Shown: piece by piece, positions 53,001 to 62,678 of the stretch | Layout of the letters: each line of letters starts with the position of its first letter | Numbering within the stretch: position 1 is the stretch's first letter | Source: Limnomonas spitsbergensis | Taxonomy: Eukaryota; Chlorophyta; Chlorophyceae; Chlamydomonadales | Reading direction: 5' to 3' | Length of the DNA: 64,000 nt | Assembly: GCA_037349105.1 (NCBI GenBank) | Contig: JAYJMM010000081.1 | Location: 186,001 to 250,000, forward strand | The notes under the pieces: generated by a model | The model's input: only the letters and a program-made list of their open reading frames with translations | The model's database searches: none | Told to the model about the DNA's origin: nothing | Program-made: the position numbers and the translations under genes

Positions 53001-54792
53001 AGCTGACTCCTTTTGCTACAGCGAAGGCACAGGCTGCTCTGGCACATGTTTACCGTTTTAGTGGTTCTGGAGCAAAAACGAACCAGTGATCGTAAACAAA
53101 TCCAGCCTCCGATCAGAAAAACGAACCACTGAAACGAAACCGCGATTTTGTTAATTAGAAGGTTTCCAAACAAAAAAAGAATTCAATAAACGAAATTTGA
53201 TTGATACCACGGTATCATTAATCTTTCCCGATTGTGCCTGCGCTCATTATTATTTCTGGTTTTGCTAGCGCTCCTTATTTCCTTGCCTGCGCTCATCACT
53301 ATTCACTGATTCTGCCTTTCAGGACCTGGAGTTCTCTGTGGGCAAGATGAAAGTGCTGCAGGATCAGGACGGTATGGATGGAGCCGCGTTCGACCTGCCC
53401 TACAATGATGCACAGGTAGGTTGAGTTGACGGAGAAGATCGGTGGGTTAAAGAAAGGAGAAGGTAGTTGGTTCGGGGAGTGCGAAGGTCACCATCATTGA
53501 TGTGCCCATGACTCACGTGGGTGATCACCTCTGATATGGTATTTCGATTGTTGGAGGATTTGGATGTTGTTTGTGGTCGCTTGAACCTGAACCCTGGACC
53601 CAGCCCACATAGAATGAAACGCAGACACTTTTGAAGATGTCCGTAAACTTGATATTTTATTCTGGTCTGCACTGCCTGGATCTTAACAATGGCCTTCAAT
53701 AGTTGTGTAGATACTTGAACTGCAACTGATCGTGGGGGAGTCCCCTACTCACCTCTAAATGGTGCCTTCATTGTCTGTGAGGGCCACATTCGGTCATGGT
53801 TTAGGGCTCAGCCTTGATTCTTTCCCTGGATGCCTATGAGGTCAGGGTGCAGGGTTGAATAGTAATCGTACCCCGACTGTCTATGACAGCTACATGAGGT
53901 TAATTGAATGGTTCAAGCCTGTATGCTGAATCCGCACACACCTGTGAGGGCCACATGAAGTTGGCTTGCATGCGCACTATTCTTTTTCTCTCCAAGACAG
54001 GTGCTTTGAATGTGGTAGCTCACCTAGTGCTACAGGGCCGAACGGGTGGCTTCCTTAATCCATGCCTCTAGTTGTATCATCATATATTTGTATCGTCATT
54101 TATATCGTCATTTATTTACAAGTGTTTTGCCTGTCTCGCAGCTTCTGTTGAATGCGTCAGCCGTAGCTGCAGAGCTGGGGTACACGGTCGATCGGGCTAA
54201 CTCGATCGTCGTGGAGGTTGGGGAGATGTTGATGGGAGCCCGAGGCGGGCCGCCCAGGTCCGACCGGGGCAGCAAGAGCTGGGGCAGGGGCGCCAGCGGA
54301 AGCAGCAGCGGCGGAAGCAGCTTTGGGAACCGCTCAACCGGCGGCAGCAGCTACGGTCAGTCACGGGGCGGCAGCAGCAGCGGCGGCGGGTTCGGCGCGT
54401 CGCGTGGCGGCAGCGGCGGTGGCGGCTACGGCGACTCGCGCTCAGGTGGCAGCAGCAGCGGCGGCAGCGGTGGTTATGGCGGTGGTGGTGGCGGTTACGG
54501 AGCCGCTCGGACAGGGGGCGGCAGCGGCGGTGGCGGTGGTTATGGGGCGTCCAGAAGTGGCGGCTCTTCTGCCGGCAGCGGGCGTGGCGAGTGGTCCAAG
54601 CCCGCTAGCAGCGATCGCGGGTATGGCTCCGGCTCGCGCGACTCGGCTTCATTCACTGGAAAGGTCTACAACCCGAGCAGCTCGGATAAATCTGGTTACT
54701 ATGAGGGCGGAGCGGGCGCCGCAGCACCGCGCAAGTCCGCGCCGAGCAAAGGCGGCAACAACAAGATCTCAGAGGACTGGGGCGCATGGTAG
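40455..54792 (+). CDS. RH3: Plastid DEAD-box RNA helicase, RH3 type (15 exons, 873 aa)
   Basis: Exons: 40455-40667, 40881-41090, 42093-42194, 43357-43443, 44326-44445, 45369-45500, 46223-46321, 46823-46963, 47616-47720, 49097-49204, 49953-50156, 51443-51660, 52170-52308, 53323-53415, 54142-54792. All GT-AG and in frame. The product has a basic Ser/Arg/Met-rich start (plastid transit peptide, inferred), an acidic linker, the full helicase core, a C-terminal domain of the GUCT/RH3 type ([18 protein letters not shown], like the SGF-x-x-PPSSRSL of plant RH3) and a Gly/Ser-rich tail. In land plants RH3 is a stromal ATP-dependent RNA helicase for group II intron splicing and plastid ribosome assembly. 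The plant CCHC zinc knuckle is absent. It could instead be the nucleolar DDX21-like paralogue, but the transit-like leader argues for plastid. Confidence 0.9.
41555..41995 (+). repeat. Five acceptor-side echoes of RH3 exon 3
   Basis: The string CCTACAGGTTG-YA-ACCTGGGCCTG-CCCC-GA-ACTGT, matching the exon 3 start (TTAGGTGATCAACCTGGGCC), recurs at about 41568, 41652, 41752, 41842 and 41932, at 85-100 bp spacing, before the real exon at 42093. All keep AG/GT context at the acceptor. Confidence 0.85.
42093..50156 (+). CDS. RH3: RH3 exons 3-11: helicase core
   Basis: All DEAD-box motifs are visible in order. Exon 3: Q-motif region ([13 protein letters not shown]). Exon 4: motif I AKTGSGKT. Exon 5: Ia APTRELA. 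Exon 6: GG and Ib (YGGTS, TPGR). Exon 7: II DEAD. Exon 8: III SAT, then IVDLVG. Exon 9: IV region (SIVFVNTKR). Exon 10: [12 protein letters not shown]. Exon 11: [13 protein letters not shown] and [13 protein letters not shown]. All catalytic residues are intact, so the enzyme should be active. Every intron here is phase 0, so each exon is a whole number of codons. Confidence 0.93.
42360..42795 (+). repeat. 38-bp minisatellite in RH3 intron 3
   Basis: About eleven units of GGGTTGAGGCCTTGAGTGAT plus GAAGGGTTTAGGCCTTAA. Confidence 0.9.
42875..43200 (+). repeat. Donor-side echoes of RH3 exon 3
   Basis: The exon 3 end (CAGAAGGCCGTTTTCCTGCC, then CGCCCGGGTAA) recurs degraded at 42868-42900, 43002-43040 and 43155-43195, each followed by a GTG-TGCGCTGCCTAGTGAAG-like string also shared with the true intron start. 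Confidence 0.75.
43812..43908. repeat. Pure pyrimidine tract (CTTTTTC units)
   Basis: About 90 nt of CCTTTTTC repeats with no purine, a possible triplex-forming tract. Confidence 0.9.
44972..45115 (+). repeat. 9/18-bp minisatellite (GGCCTGGAGGGCCTGAAG)
   Basis: About 14 units of GGCCTGGAG / GGCCTGAAG in RH3 intron 5. Confidence 0.92.
46415..46510 (+). repeat. Echo of RH3 exon 7 donor side
   Basis: GGGGCATGCGCCTGCAGAGTGACAGGTGC repeats the exon 7 end and donor (46296-46326), with about 60 bp of following intron (GATAGCAAATGATTT.CTGACAAGATGTCA) also duplicated. The copy is 120-125 bp downstream. Confidence 0.9.
46565..46668 (-). repeat. Dispersed ~105-bp element, copy 3 (inverted)
   Basis: The reverse complement matches 27536-27643 end to end and 3560-3665 in part. 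Its AGCTACATGTCAGCTACATT end corresponds to the GTAGCTGA tail. Confidence 0.75.
47250..47860 (+). repeat. Echoes of RH3 exon 9 on both sides
   Basis: An acceptor-side copy (CCTCAGATCAAGGGAACTCAAATATGAGTGCAATCATGGA) lies at 47266-47306. Donor-side copies (CACCAAGAGGATGTGTGATGAGGTAAATA) lie at 47752-47783 and 47822-47852. The real exon is 47616-47720. Confidence 0.92.
48054..48268. mobile_element. Possible small TIR element, TTGCCTTCCC family, copy 2
   Basis: TTTGCCTTCCCT at 48056-48067 faces AGGGAAGGCAAA at 48251-48262, about 200 bp apart. Internal GACCAAAACTCT tandem units. No convincing target duplication. See copy 1 at 30104-30276. Confidence 0.45.
48895..49385 (+). repeat. Echoes of RH3 exon 10 on both sides
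   Basis: Acceptor-side copies (CTCTTGCCTCCTAGGTCGCC, then GACAGGGTTAAT) at 48893-48945 and 48990-49045, about 97 bp apart, precede exon 10 (49097-49204). A donor-side copy (GCGGCCTGCAGCAGTTCAGG, GACGGGAAGTACCAGGTGAG) follows at 49338-49378. Confidence 0.92.
49680..50935 (+). repeat. Echoes of RH3 exon 11 on both sides, including seven donor-side copies
   Basis: Acceptor-side copies (GTTGCTACTGACGTGGCT, then GCTTGGACATC) at 49690-49732 and 49838-49880 precede exon 11 (49953-50156). Donor-side copies of about 75 bp (GGCAGTGCCATCATCCTGTT to CAGATCCTCAAGCAGACTAAG) follow at about 50197, 50305, 50408, 50538, 50658, 50750 and 50850, with divergence rising with distance. Confidence 0.93.
51108..51210 (+). 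repeat. 20-bp tandem repeat
   Basis: Five to six units of AACCTGCTTTGTGCAATGTG in RH3 intron 11. Confidence 0.92.
51305..51385 (+). repeat. Acceptor-side echo of RH3 exon 12
   Basis: TTCTCCCTGATCAGGTGGAC through GCTGCTCCGGAAGCCGTAATG repeats the polypyrimidine tract, acceptor and first 50 bp of exon 12 at 51443. About 120 bp upstream. Confidence 0.9.
51443..54792 (+). CDS. RH3: RH3 exons 12-15: C-terminal domain and Gly/Ser-rich tail
   Basis: Exon 12 (51443-51660) carries [20 protein letters not shown] and ALASMSGF, as in the RH3/GUCT region. Its true donor is the GTGCGGC at 51661, not the GTAAGCC at 51639, because only the former restores RSLLTYDEG across the junction (phase 2). Exon 13 (52170-52308) and exon 14 (53323-53415, ending FDLPYNDAQ, like plant FDLPEE-x-A) follow. 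Exon 15 (54142-54792) has about 30 residues of helix, then some 150 residues of SGGSS/GGGYG low-complexity with scattered Arg, and ends SEDWGAW. Such tails bind RNA non-specifically. Confidence 0.87.
51950..52605 (+). repeat. Echoes of RH3 exon 13 on both sides
   Basis: An acceptor-side copy at 51958-52045 (GTTTGTGCGCAGCTTGCTGA, then CATGGCTCTGGCTCTTCAGG) is over 90 percent like the exon start; a CTGG tandem repeat follows. Donor-side copies lie at 52413-52475 (AGCTGGACCATGCTCATTGC to GCAAAGATTC) and 52555-52600. Confidence 0.92.
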
Positions 54793-55013
54793 TGTGACAG
54801 CTCGTGTTCCTATTGTTTGACTGTCGGTTACCATTTTTAAGCGCATGGTGGTGGCGGTTGTCCCATGTAGATCGATCGTGGGCTGTTGAGACACTGTACT
54901 GCAGCGGCAGTTTGTTGCCCACCCCTCTGGCTGACGTCACGAGTTCCTGACAGCATTCGGTGATTTTTACATTTTGTTCCATCTTGACGTTCTGAGTACA
55001 AGTAGCAAGAGGG

Positions 55014-55866
55014 GTCAATGACATTACACCTCTGGGCCATGCTGAAAATTCTCGGCCACGCGGGCGCCCGACTGTTGTTGCGACAAGGTTAAGAAGATGA
55101 AGCTTTCGGGCTAATCCAATAAACTATATCCCGTGGTGTCGATGATGTTCCATATTTTGCGTGTAACCTGGGATGTTGCTTTGCCATCATAGACATTGGG
55201 GGTTACTACGAGCTAGGCACCATGGGTCACCCCGAGGAAACATTGACAGATTGACTGGTGGTTGGACGTCGCCCCAACTGCCGTTGTTGTCTCCTCAACT
55301 GCCGCATGTAACCTCCTGTCGATGACTGCCGGCTAGCAGGCAGGGTATCCGCAAATAGCAGGAACAAAAGGCCTGGCTTGCAGGCAAACACCCTCTGCCG
55401 GGCAATGCGAATATGCCCGGCAGCTTGCTGAGGTAGAGGCTGAAGATCAGGGAGCCCAGTGGGCAGCACTGCTTGACGCCGAAGGTGCAATGGACGGAGC
55501 CGGTCCTTTTCTGGTCATCTTCGAGCGTTGTCACAGTCAATAACGTTACACCTCTGGGCCCACTCAAAGCTCGGCCGCGTGGGCGCCCAACTGTTCAGAA
55601 AGGAGAAAAGAAGACACTACAAGGAAGAGGGGGGGAAGGAACAAAAGGAGAGACAGGGGAGGCCAAGTCCGAAACTAGTTCCACTAGAGACTGAAGTCCG
55701 CGTTGTCACAGTATATTCCCGTGTGCGTGCTTGAACCGTATATCCCGTAGTTTCAGTCCTGGAGTCTCCGAGTTCTAAATATTCCAGGCTGTGCTGAGGT
55801 AGAACTTCAATGACGTTACACCTCTGGGCCCTGCTTAAATAAGGCCCCGCCGCATGGGCGCCTAAC
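55014..55866 (+). repeat. Three TTACACCTCTGGGCC boxes in direct orientation
   Basis: About 60-bp boxes at 55014-55076, 55534-55596 and 55807-55866. Each reads TCAATGACGTTACACC, TCTGGGCC, a variable spacer and a CTCGGCCGCGTGGGCGCC block. An inverted fourth copy is at 32818-32860. Confidence 0.85.
55229..55567 (-). pseudogene. LINE reverse-transcriptase fragment
   Basis: The minus-strand frame reads FGVKQCCPLGSLIFSLYL, matching the conserved GVRQGCPLSP-x-LFSLY block of non-LTR reverse transcriptases. The catalytic YADD region appears in another frame as LFADT, so the fragment has a frameshift and a changed active site. About 110 codons remain. It lies between the first two TTACACCTCTGGGCC boxes, which may be the ends of this element. 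Confidence 0.7.
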
Positions 55867-56151
55867 TAAAGAGTTGCGAGGAAAGATGGAAAGAAACACA
55901 TAAGGGGGCAGGGCAAAAGAAAGAGGGGAAAAGTGGAAAATAACGTGAAGGGACAAATTGAAAGGCTGGAAAACACACACACAAAAAAGGTAGAACTTGC
56001 CATCCATAGTTTCTCGGGCCTACTGGGACCTTATCCTCGACAGCTCGCCAGCCTTCTTGCTTTGTCCCCTTAATATGGCAGGAAGTGTAAAAAATACTAT
56101 CACGAGGTACCAGTGACCCTAATGTATCACTGCGCTCAGCAGTCACTAAAC

Positions 56152-56192
56152 TCTTAACCCCAAACCCTAAACCCTAAACCCTAAAGCCTAAT
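56152..56192 (-). repeat. Short interstitial telomere-type run
   Basis: Four near-perfect CCCTAAA units between RH3 and CBSX. Too short to be a chromosome end. Confidence 0.85.
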
Positions 56193-57716
56193 CCCTTAAG
56201 GAGTGCTAGGAGCCATTTACAAAGGGTAACATGCTGTGCAGAAGCGATAATCTGCCTGGTAAGCAGATTATCCTCGACTTTATCCTCGGGTTACTGCACT
56301 AACCTTTGATGCATATTCTCTTACTGTTGACAAAACCTACGAAGTGAACTTGATCCTGGCAGGTCTGATTGCACTGATGGCAATTGTTGACAGTTGGAGG
56401 ACGGCCTGAGACGGTCTTGAGGACGAAGCTGCCCGAAGTGATGAGAAATGTTGAGTCGAATAGACGACTCTTGATGAGGAAGATCGATTGTTGAAGCAGA
56501 AGATCGACTTGGTAGCCAGGGAAAGGCGTGGAGAGCAGCTCACAGTGTCAACTTATATCCTAGAGATAGAGCTGATAAGGCTCACCGTGTGGGGATCTAA
56601 GCGAGAAATAGAGTTGACAGAGAGATTGAGTAGAAGGGGTGGAGCTAGAGATGGCGAAGACGTGTAGTGTTAACTAGAGTTATTCGCACAGTGTAGCTTC
56701 CAGGTCCTTCCTGATACATAATGGTGTGGTCTTAAGACTGAAAGGATCAGTGTAGAATTAAATAGAGATCACCGATCAGTGTAGTTTCCTAGCCTTGATA
56801 AAGGGCCGAAATATCACAAGTAGACGTTTAGTCCCAGAGCAATGTTACAAACAGGGGTGATTCAACTTCGTGTATAGTTGGGCATTCTCTAAGTGCCACA
56901 AACCAGATCGGATCCGAAACCGAAAAAGCGGTACAAGCCACCCATACGTGCAGTGCACCCATACGTCGTGAAAGTACCAGTCTAGCTACCCAGCATCCAG
57001 ACTCTTTCTGACTTAAAAGCCAGGACCTTGCAGTCAAGTCTAGCACCACGATCAAGTGGTCGTAGCATAAGCAAGCAGCCAGCTATCTTCATCAAGTTCA
57101 CCGGCCTTCGCAGCATGCCAGATCTATGAAGGCGTGCCCAGAGCGCATGCAGCCTGCGATGTCAGCCCTGGCGACGACGAATACTCAGGCAAGTAGACCA
57201 AAAACAGAGACTCTCATAAATAGACCAGTAGGCGAAAGCCGATTAGGAGCCCAGGGTGAACCAGCCTTTAGCTGGGTTCGCCCAGCGGCGGCTTCCTGCC
57301 AGAAGACAAGTCCCGCCTTGGTCCTTCGTGCCCCCTGATGTCCCTCACGTCAGTGCGTGGTGGGTCGTTCGTTCTGGGGAGATGCTGGCTGACGCACGCG
57401 TCGGGAGCCATGCATCCCCCCCGAAGCTGCTGCCGAATTGTCCAACTTCAAGCCACGCGATCCGCGTGCTGGAGTCCGGCTGGAAAAGGCAAGGCCCATA
57501 TATACATATGAAGGCTGGCGTACAAGATGGTTTATTATGATATGTCCAGAGTACCGGTAGCGTAGGTAGGCATATCATCATTGATATATCCAATCAGATC
57601 CACTCAGATCCACGACTAATCAGCCCCACGACAAGGATGACCAAGGGGCGGCACATATTCTGGGCGTTACAGAGAAGTAAATTAGGGACATGCTACATAC
57701 GGGCTACTCTCTCTGC

Positions 57717-60700
57717 CTATGCTGCTGCTTGCTGGCGGGCTTTCAATGCCGCTTTGACAATGTCGCGTCTCGAAATGAGCCCGATGAGCCGACCCTCCGC
57801 ATCCACAACGGGCAAGCGCCGGATCTTCTTCCGGAGCAGAATGCTGCATTGCGTCAGTCGGGGCGGGGGGGAGTTCCAGGGTTGCATCGTCAGAGCCAGG
57901 GCAGAGCGGCTGCATCGTTCTCGGTAAAGCAAGGCTTAGTCATCGGGGTTTGCATACTTTTAGGCAGGGCACGACTAGTCCCAAGAATAGGGTCAGCATC
58001 CTTCTGGGAAAGTCATGGCAGGGTCCTTGGGTTTGCATCATTCCGAGCAAGTCATGGCATGGGTCACAGATGTTGCATCATTCTGGGCATGGCTTGGGTT
58101 GCATCATTCATGGCCGGTGTCGCAGGGCAAAGGAGTGGTTACGCCACCCATGCCTGGCATAGCAGGGTAGGGGCAACTCACGGAGGGCAGGGCAGAGAGG
58201 TTAAGTCGTTCAGGGGAGGGCAGGGCAGAGGCATTGTTCATGGAAGGGCAGGGCAGAGGCATGGCCGATAAGGGCAGGGCAGAGGCACAAGACTTTCTAT
58301 GTACGGCAGGGCAGAGGAGCAAGTCGTTTAGGGTACGGCAGGGCAGAGGCACAAGTTTTCCGAGTAGGGCAGAGCAGGGCAGAGGAGCAAGGTGTTCAGG
58401 GTAGGGTAGGACAGGGCAGAGGAACGAGTTGTTCAGGGTAAAGCAGGGCAGGGCCTAGGCATTGTCAGTTAGAGAGGGTCAGAGCAGTGGCACCATGGTC
58501 GCTGTTTGGTTCAAAGGGACTTCGCCAATATTCAGCCACAACATTCCATCCTGGCCTGCAGCAGCGGGGGGGGAAGGGGGGCTGTTGCAGCAAGATTTGC
58601 AGGCTAGGCCCCCTGCAATAGACCCGGCCAGGCTCGGTGCCCACCAGCCCCCAGTGCAGCCTGCAAAACAATTGTTATGGGATGCAGTTGATAAAGCTAT
58701 GCAACCAGGGCTTCAATATCAACCATCTCCGCAAGGGAAAAGAAATCCTTCTGGGCCTCACTCCTCCACCTACCAAGCCAGCCACCCCTCGTTAAAGCTG
58801 GCTTTTTATTTGGGGCTTGTATCACCCACCTGGTCGCATCGTTGATGTTGTCGTTTTCCATCATGGTCAAGGGCTTGCTAGTCATGACGTCCGAGACCCT
58901 GAATTGTGTGAAACAAAGGAGCACCACCATTAAAAAAGCTCTCTTCGTGTGCAAGAAAAACACAGCTTGAGCTTGACCTAGTCCACAGGGGTGCTGCAGC
59001 CAGTGCACATCCTACACCCATGCAGACAAAGCAGCCCATGCATCCCACGCATGAAATGCACCCCATGTATGCAATGCAGCCCATTCCGTCCACGCAGGCT
59101 ATGCAGACCATGCAGGCCATGCAGACCATGTTGGCAGTGCAGCTCATGCAGCCAATGCAAGCAATGCAGTCCACGCAGGCTACGCAGCCCACACAGGCAA
59201 TGCAGACTATACATGTAATGCAGCCCATGCAGTCCATGCAGGCTAAGCTACACAGACTATGCAGCTAACTATGCTATGCAGTCCATGCAGTTTATGCAGC
59301 CCATGCAGGCAAAGCAGCCCATGCAGGCAATGCAGCCCATGCAGGCTATACAGCCTATGCAGGCAATACAGCCCATGCAGGCAATGCCCTCTAAGCAGCC
59401 CATGCAGGACGTGCAGTGCCACAGCGGGATGCAAGCCCCAAGGTTGGTGCCCTAACCTGATGCGGTGTTCATCTTAGGTAGGCCCCAAGGTAGGTGCCAC
59501 TATCCTGTAACGCTTTTCTCACTCTTCTTTAAAATATCCACACCCACTTTTTGCCAGTGCCCTTGGCCAACACAGAGTTGACTTGCTTGAATGCCTGCAC
59601 AGGTAACAAAGCAGGCAGCTGGCTATGAGCAGTGCAGTGCTCAGTGATGGGCTCATCATTCGTTCAGTACTGAATATCTCCCGAGCTTGAAGCGTTTTTC
59701 ACCTCTCAGGGTTTCCCATTTCCGGTTTTGTCTCTGCACTTGGCAACCGCGATCGAGCCAAAGAGCAATCATCCTTTGATAACATGTCGCAGTACAACTT
59801 GTACTGAATCATACCTCTTATAAACATCACTGACCAGAGTGGTAACGCGATCGGAGCATAAAGCTGGAACGTGTACGCCGATACATTTACAAGCATGGCA
59901 CGCGGGCAGTTTGGGCACCAAAATAATCTAATGACGTGCATTCATCTTGAGCAGCCGTCAAGCATACTTGTTGGGACCCTGCACTGGATATTAATCCACA
60001 GGAGTAGTATCAGCCGATTGTCTGAATCCAGCGAGCATCCAGCCTCCCCCCTTTCCATCATGATTCATGAACCCCCCCACGCGGCTTCGCCGTGCCTCGG
60101 AGTGGTAAAAAGTCACCTCAGGATTGGTCCAAAAATTAGACAGGGTAAGATCAGGGTTATCCCGATTCCTTATAAAACATCAACGATAAGCATCATCCTT
60201 CAAAAGCCTATCTCCGTCCCCCAACAACTGCTGTCACAGAATAACATTTCAACCTGGAAATACAAAAAACGGCACTAGATGAGGAAATCTCAAATTTCAA
60301 ATCGGCACTTTAAATTACCTGCCACGTCTGGTCCGTCTCTGGGAACAGCTCTGATGCATTGGTGCGCCCAAAATTCTCGAGAGCTAGGAGGTCGAAGTCT
60401 GAGACGACGCCCACAACCTGTACACGCAACCCATTTCTCATTAAGCAGGCTTGAACCATACGAAAACTACAAACCTGCCAATAGCCTGCAGGGCTTGGTG
60501 CAGCAAGCCAAGCTGCTTGGGCCGCTGGCCGTAAGTCCGTCTGGGTCTTTGGTGTGAGAGGCTAATAAAAAGGACCAAACTTTAATTATTGGGGTTACCA
60601 AAAATGTGCTCCACTACGTGGTGGACGTTTTTAGGGCCCATTACCATGCCCTTTATAGGGCGGGATTGCTCCCCTACAGGGAGCAATTCCGCTTTCTAAC

Positions 60701-61788
60701 CATCGTCCAATTTCTGCCCGCCTGACAGCCATTCAAAGGCGGTCCGGCGAGCTTGTTTAAGCTAAGACTGACGCAAGCAGCATTCCGTCAGTATCCAGCC
60801 TCTTTCCCACTACCGGCATGTTCCTCAGCGAATGCTGGACATAGCCTCATTTGCGTCAATACGCCAGGCTGTGCCTTGATCACAGAAAGCCCAATCGGGC
60901 CGAAGCTGGGTCGGCCTATGGCCAGCAGCCTAAGCAGCATGGCTGTCCATGCATGATGCTTCCAGCTGGAGGAGGGTAGGTAGCTGACCTGTAGCTGAAC
61001 AGCTGCAAATCCACATGGGAAACGGCAGGCAGGCATTTTCTCCATGGCTACAGCGGCAGCAGCCATGCACTATGAGGAGGCAATGTCTGCATGGCCGCAT
61101 GGTATGCAACACTTATTCACATGGCATATGGCTATCAAAGGCTTCATGGGTTGATGCAGTGATGCCCTGGCAAAAACTGGACGCCGTACTGGCCGGCTGA
61201 CTTGCATGAGGCATGCGAGCATGCTACCAGCTAGCTCACCACGTTATTTGCGTCCACGACGGGAAGGCCTGTGATCTTATGTTCTACCAGCAGCTCGAGC
61301 GCTGCGAGAAGGCGAAAGTTGGCCTTTTGAAAATGTCAAGTGTGCCACGCTGGCGATTATGGGAACCACCAGTTTTTTCGCGAGTCGAAGGGCATACCAC
61401 GATCGACGCTGTCATCGGGAGTGCAGGTGATGATAGGCACCATGTCCACTGAAGTCATAATGTCCCGCACGCGCTCCTGCAGCAGCGCAACGGGTTGGAT
61501 GCAGTGACCATGAACGTGGTGGAGCGGTGCCCGCAAGCAGCTTCCGCATTGTCGCAAACGTAGGAAGGGACCAAAATGCCATACCAATGAAGATGTTAAA
61601 CAACTCCTCCGTGCAGCGGGGCGTTGGACGCAGATCGCTGCCGAGCCCCGAAAATGGGAGGAGTACGAGGTACCGGCATTGGAGGCTTGCGCTTGAAGCG
61701 CTGTGCCGCGACCTAGAGTCATCATCCTGACCGATGAATGCTGGACGAGTGAAAAGTGATTGTACTGTCGGAACTTTCTTGTGTTCAC
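57717..61788 (-). CDS. CBSX: Plastid twin-CBS-domain protein, CBSX type (6 exons)
   Basis: Exons: 61398-61788 (start possibly 61725), 61240-61301, 60319-60417, 59548-59594, 58830-58898, 57717-57843, stop TAG. Phases 1, 0, 0, 2, 2 all join. CBS 1: VRDIMTSVDMVPIIT, ALELLVEHKITGLPVVD, VVGVVSDFDLLALE. Linker: SELFPETDQTWQAFKQVN, as in plant CBSX1/2 (NLFPDVDSTWKTFNE). CBS 2: VSDVMTSKPLTMM, ILLRKKIRRLPVVDAEGRL, GLISRRDIVKAAL. Length is 264 aa, or 243 from the internal MM, close to plant CBSX1/2. In Arabidopsis these stromal proteins bind adenosine nucleotides and activate thioredoxins. The leader before CBS 1 is Arg/Ser/Ala-rich (transit-like), but whether it is contiguous or a separate exon is not settled. 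Intron 5 contains the degraded acceptor echoes described separately. Confidence 0.88.
57885..58115 (-). repeat. Repeated TTGCATCATTC strings after CBSX exon 6 acceptor
   Basis: TTGCATCATTCYGGGCA-like strings at 57908, 57948, 57985, 58032, 58070 and 58098 echo the acceptor of CBSX exon 6 (plus-strand AGAATGCTGCATTGCGTC is the real junction). They lie upstream in gene orientation. Short and weak compared with the RH3 echoes. A GGGCAGGGCAGAGG tandem repeat follows to 58460. Confidence 0.5.
58985..59430. repeat. 9/18-bp minisatellite (ATGCAGCCCATGCAGGCA)
   Basis: About 48 imperfect ATGCAGNCN units in CBSX intron 4. Several frames stay open; no gene. Confidence 0.92.
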
Positions 61789-62600
61789 AAGCGATCCCGT
61801 TCACCAGACCCTGAAAACCCACCCCCAGGATGACACATGGGAAAAGAAGGACCAGCAAGTAAGTCTGAGTGAACTAAGAGCCTTTTTTGACTGCAAGGCC
61901 TCAATAAGCTAAATTCTTTGGAAAGAAGGGACACCAAGAATCGTCATTCCGCCGCTGATATACTGAAGAAGAAGGAGGGTACCAACGGGCCCCCCCTATT
62001 CAAGGCCAATTTACGGTAGGACGATATGGGGCCATTATCAAGCTGGACAGCAGGGACCTCAGCAACAAGGACAACCTTAACCTGCTGATCGACTGCGTTG
62101 TTGATCTGCACGACATCATAATGGGCCTACACGTATACAAATTGAAGTGTGTGCTTACTTAATCAAGTCAACTGTCGCGCAGCCTGCTGCCTGTTGGCAA
62201 CCATGCAGGGCCTTGAAAGGCTAACTGCCAGTACATATCATCCACAGGTCAGCTATGCCCTGGCCTGCGCCTGGGGACTATGTTGCATCAAGCTAGTGGA
62301 TTGCGCCACCAGCGGAAGCCGGAAGGCAGGTCCATCCCAATGGCCCTGCCTGGTAGCCAGGGTTACCCAGTTCGACCGTTTGGGTCCTAATCCCGTACCG
62401 TTTACCGTATCGTATCACATCATTTAACAATACGGTACCGTGTAAAACACCGTGGCGGCCATTCTCTCACCTGCCCGGCCATTTTGGCCGTACCGTGTTC
62501 GTTTGCAAACCCATGCTGACTAGCACCTAGCACATGCAACGCCTCGTTAAAGACGCGTAAGCCTAGGCGCACCCACGCCTTCCAAACGCTTACCCCTCAC
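61789..62600. other. Region upstream of CBSX, no gene recognised
   Basis: Short frames on the plus strand near 62020-62160 (IIKLDSRDLSNKDNLNLL and CVVDLHDIIMGLHVY) look protein-like but are isolated and could be transposon debris. Near 62390-62465 a GTACCGT/TACGGTAC-rich stretch is partly self-complementary. Confidence 0.4.
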
Positions 62601-62644
62601 CAATTTCAAGCACTTTTTAACTCTGTTTTCAAAGTTCTTTTCAT

Positions 62645-62678
<34 letters not shown>

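Larger units (their letters stand above)
54793..57716. other. RH3 / CBSX convergent intergenic region
   Basis: Holds the RH3 3' flank (AATAAA at 55118-55123; a true polyadenylation signal cannot be proven), three TTACACCTCTGGGCC boxes, a LINE reverse-transcriptase fragment, a short CCCTAAA run and a decayed frame near 56330-56640 with a coiled-coil-like DRLLKQKIDLVARERRGEQL on the plus strand interrupted by stops. No intact gene. Confidence 0.6.

Noticed and set aside
58878..59477. Cys- or Gln-rich open frames
   Set aside because: Generated by the 9-bp ATGCAGCCC array in a CBSX intron.
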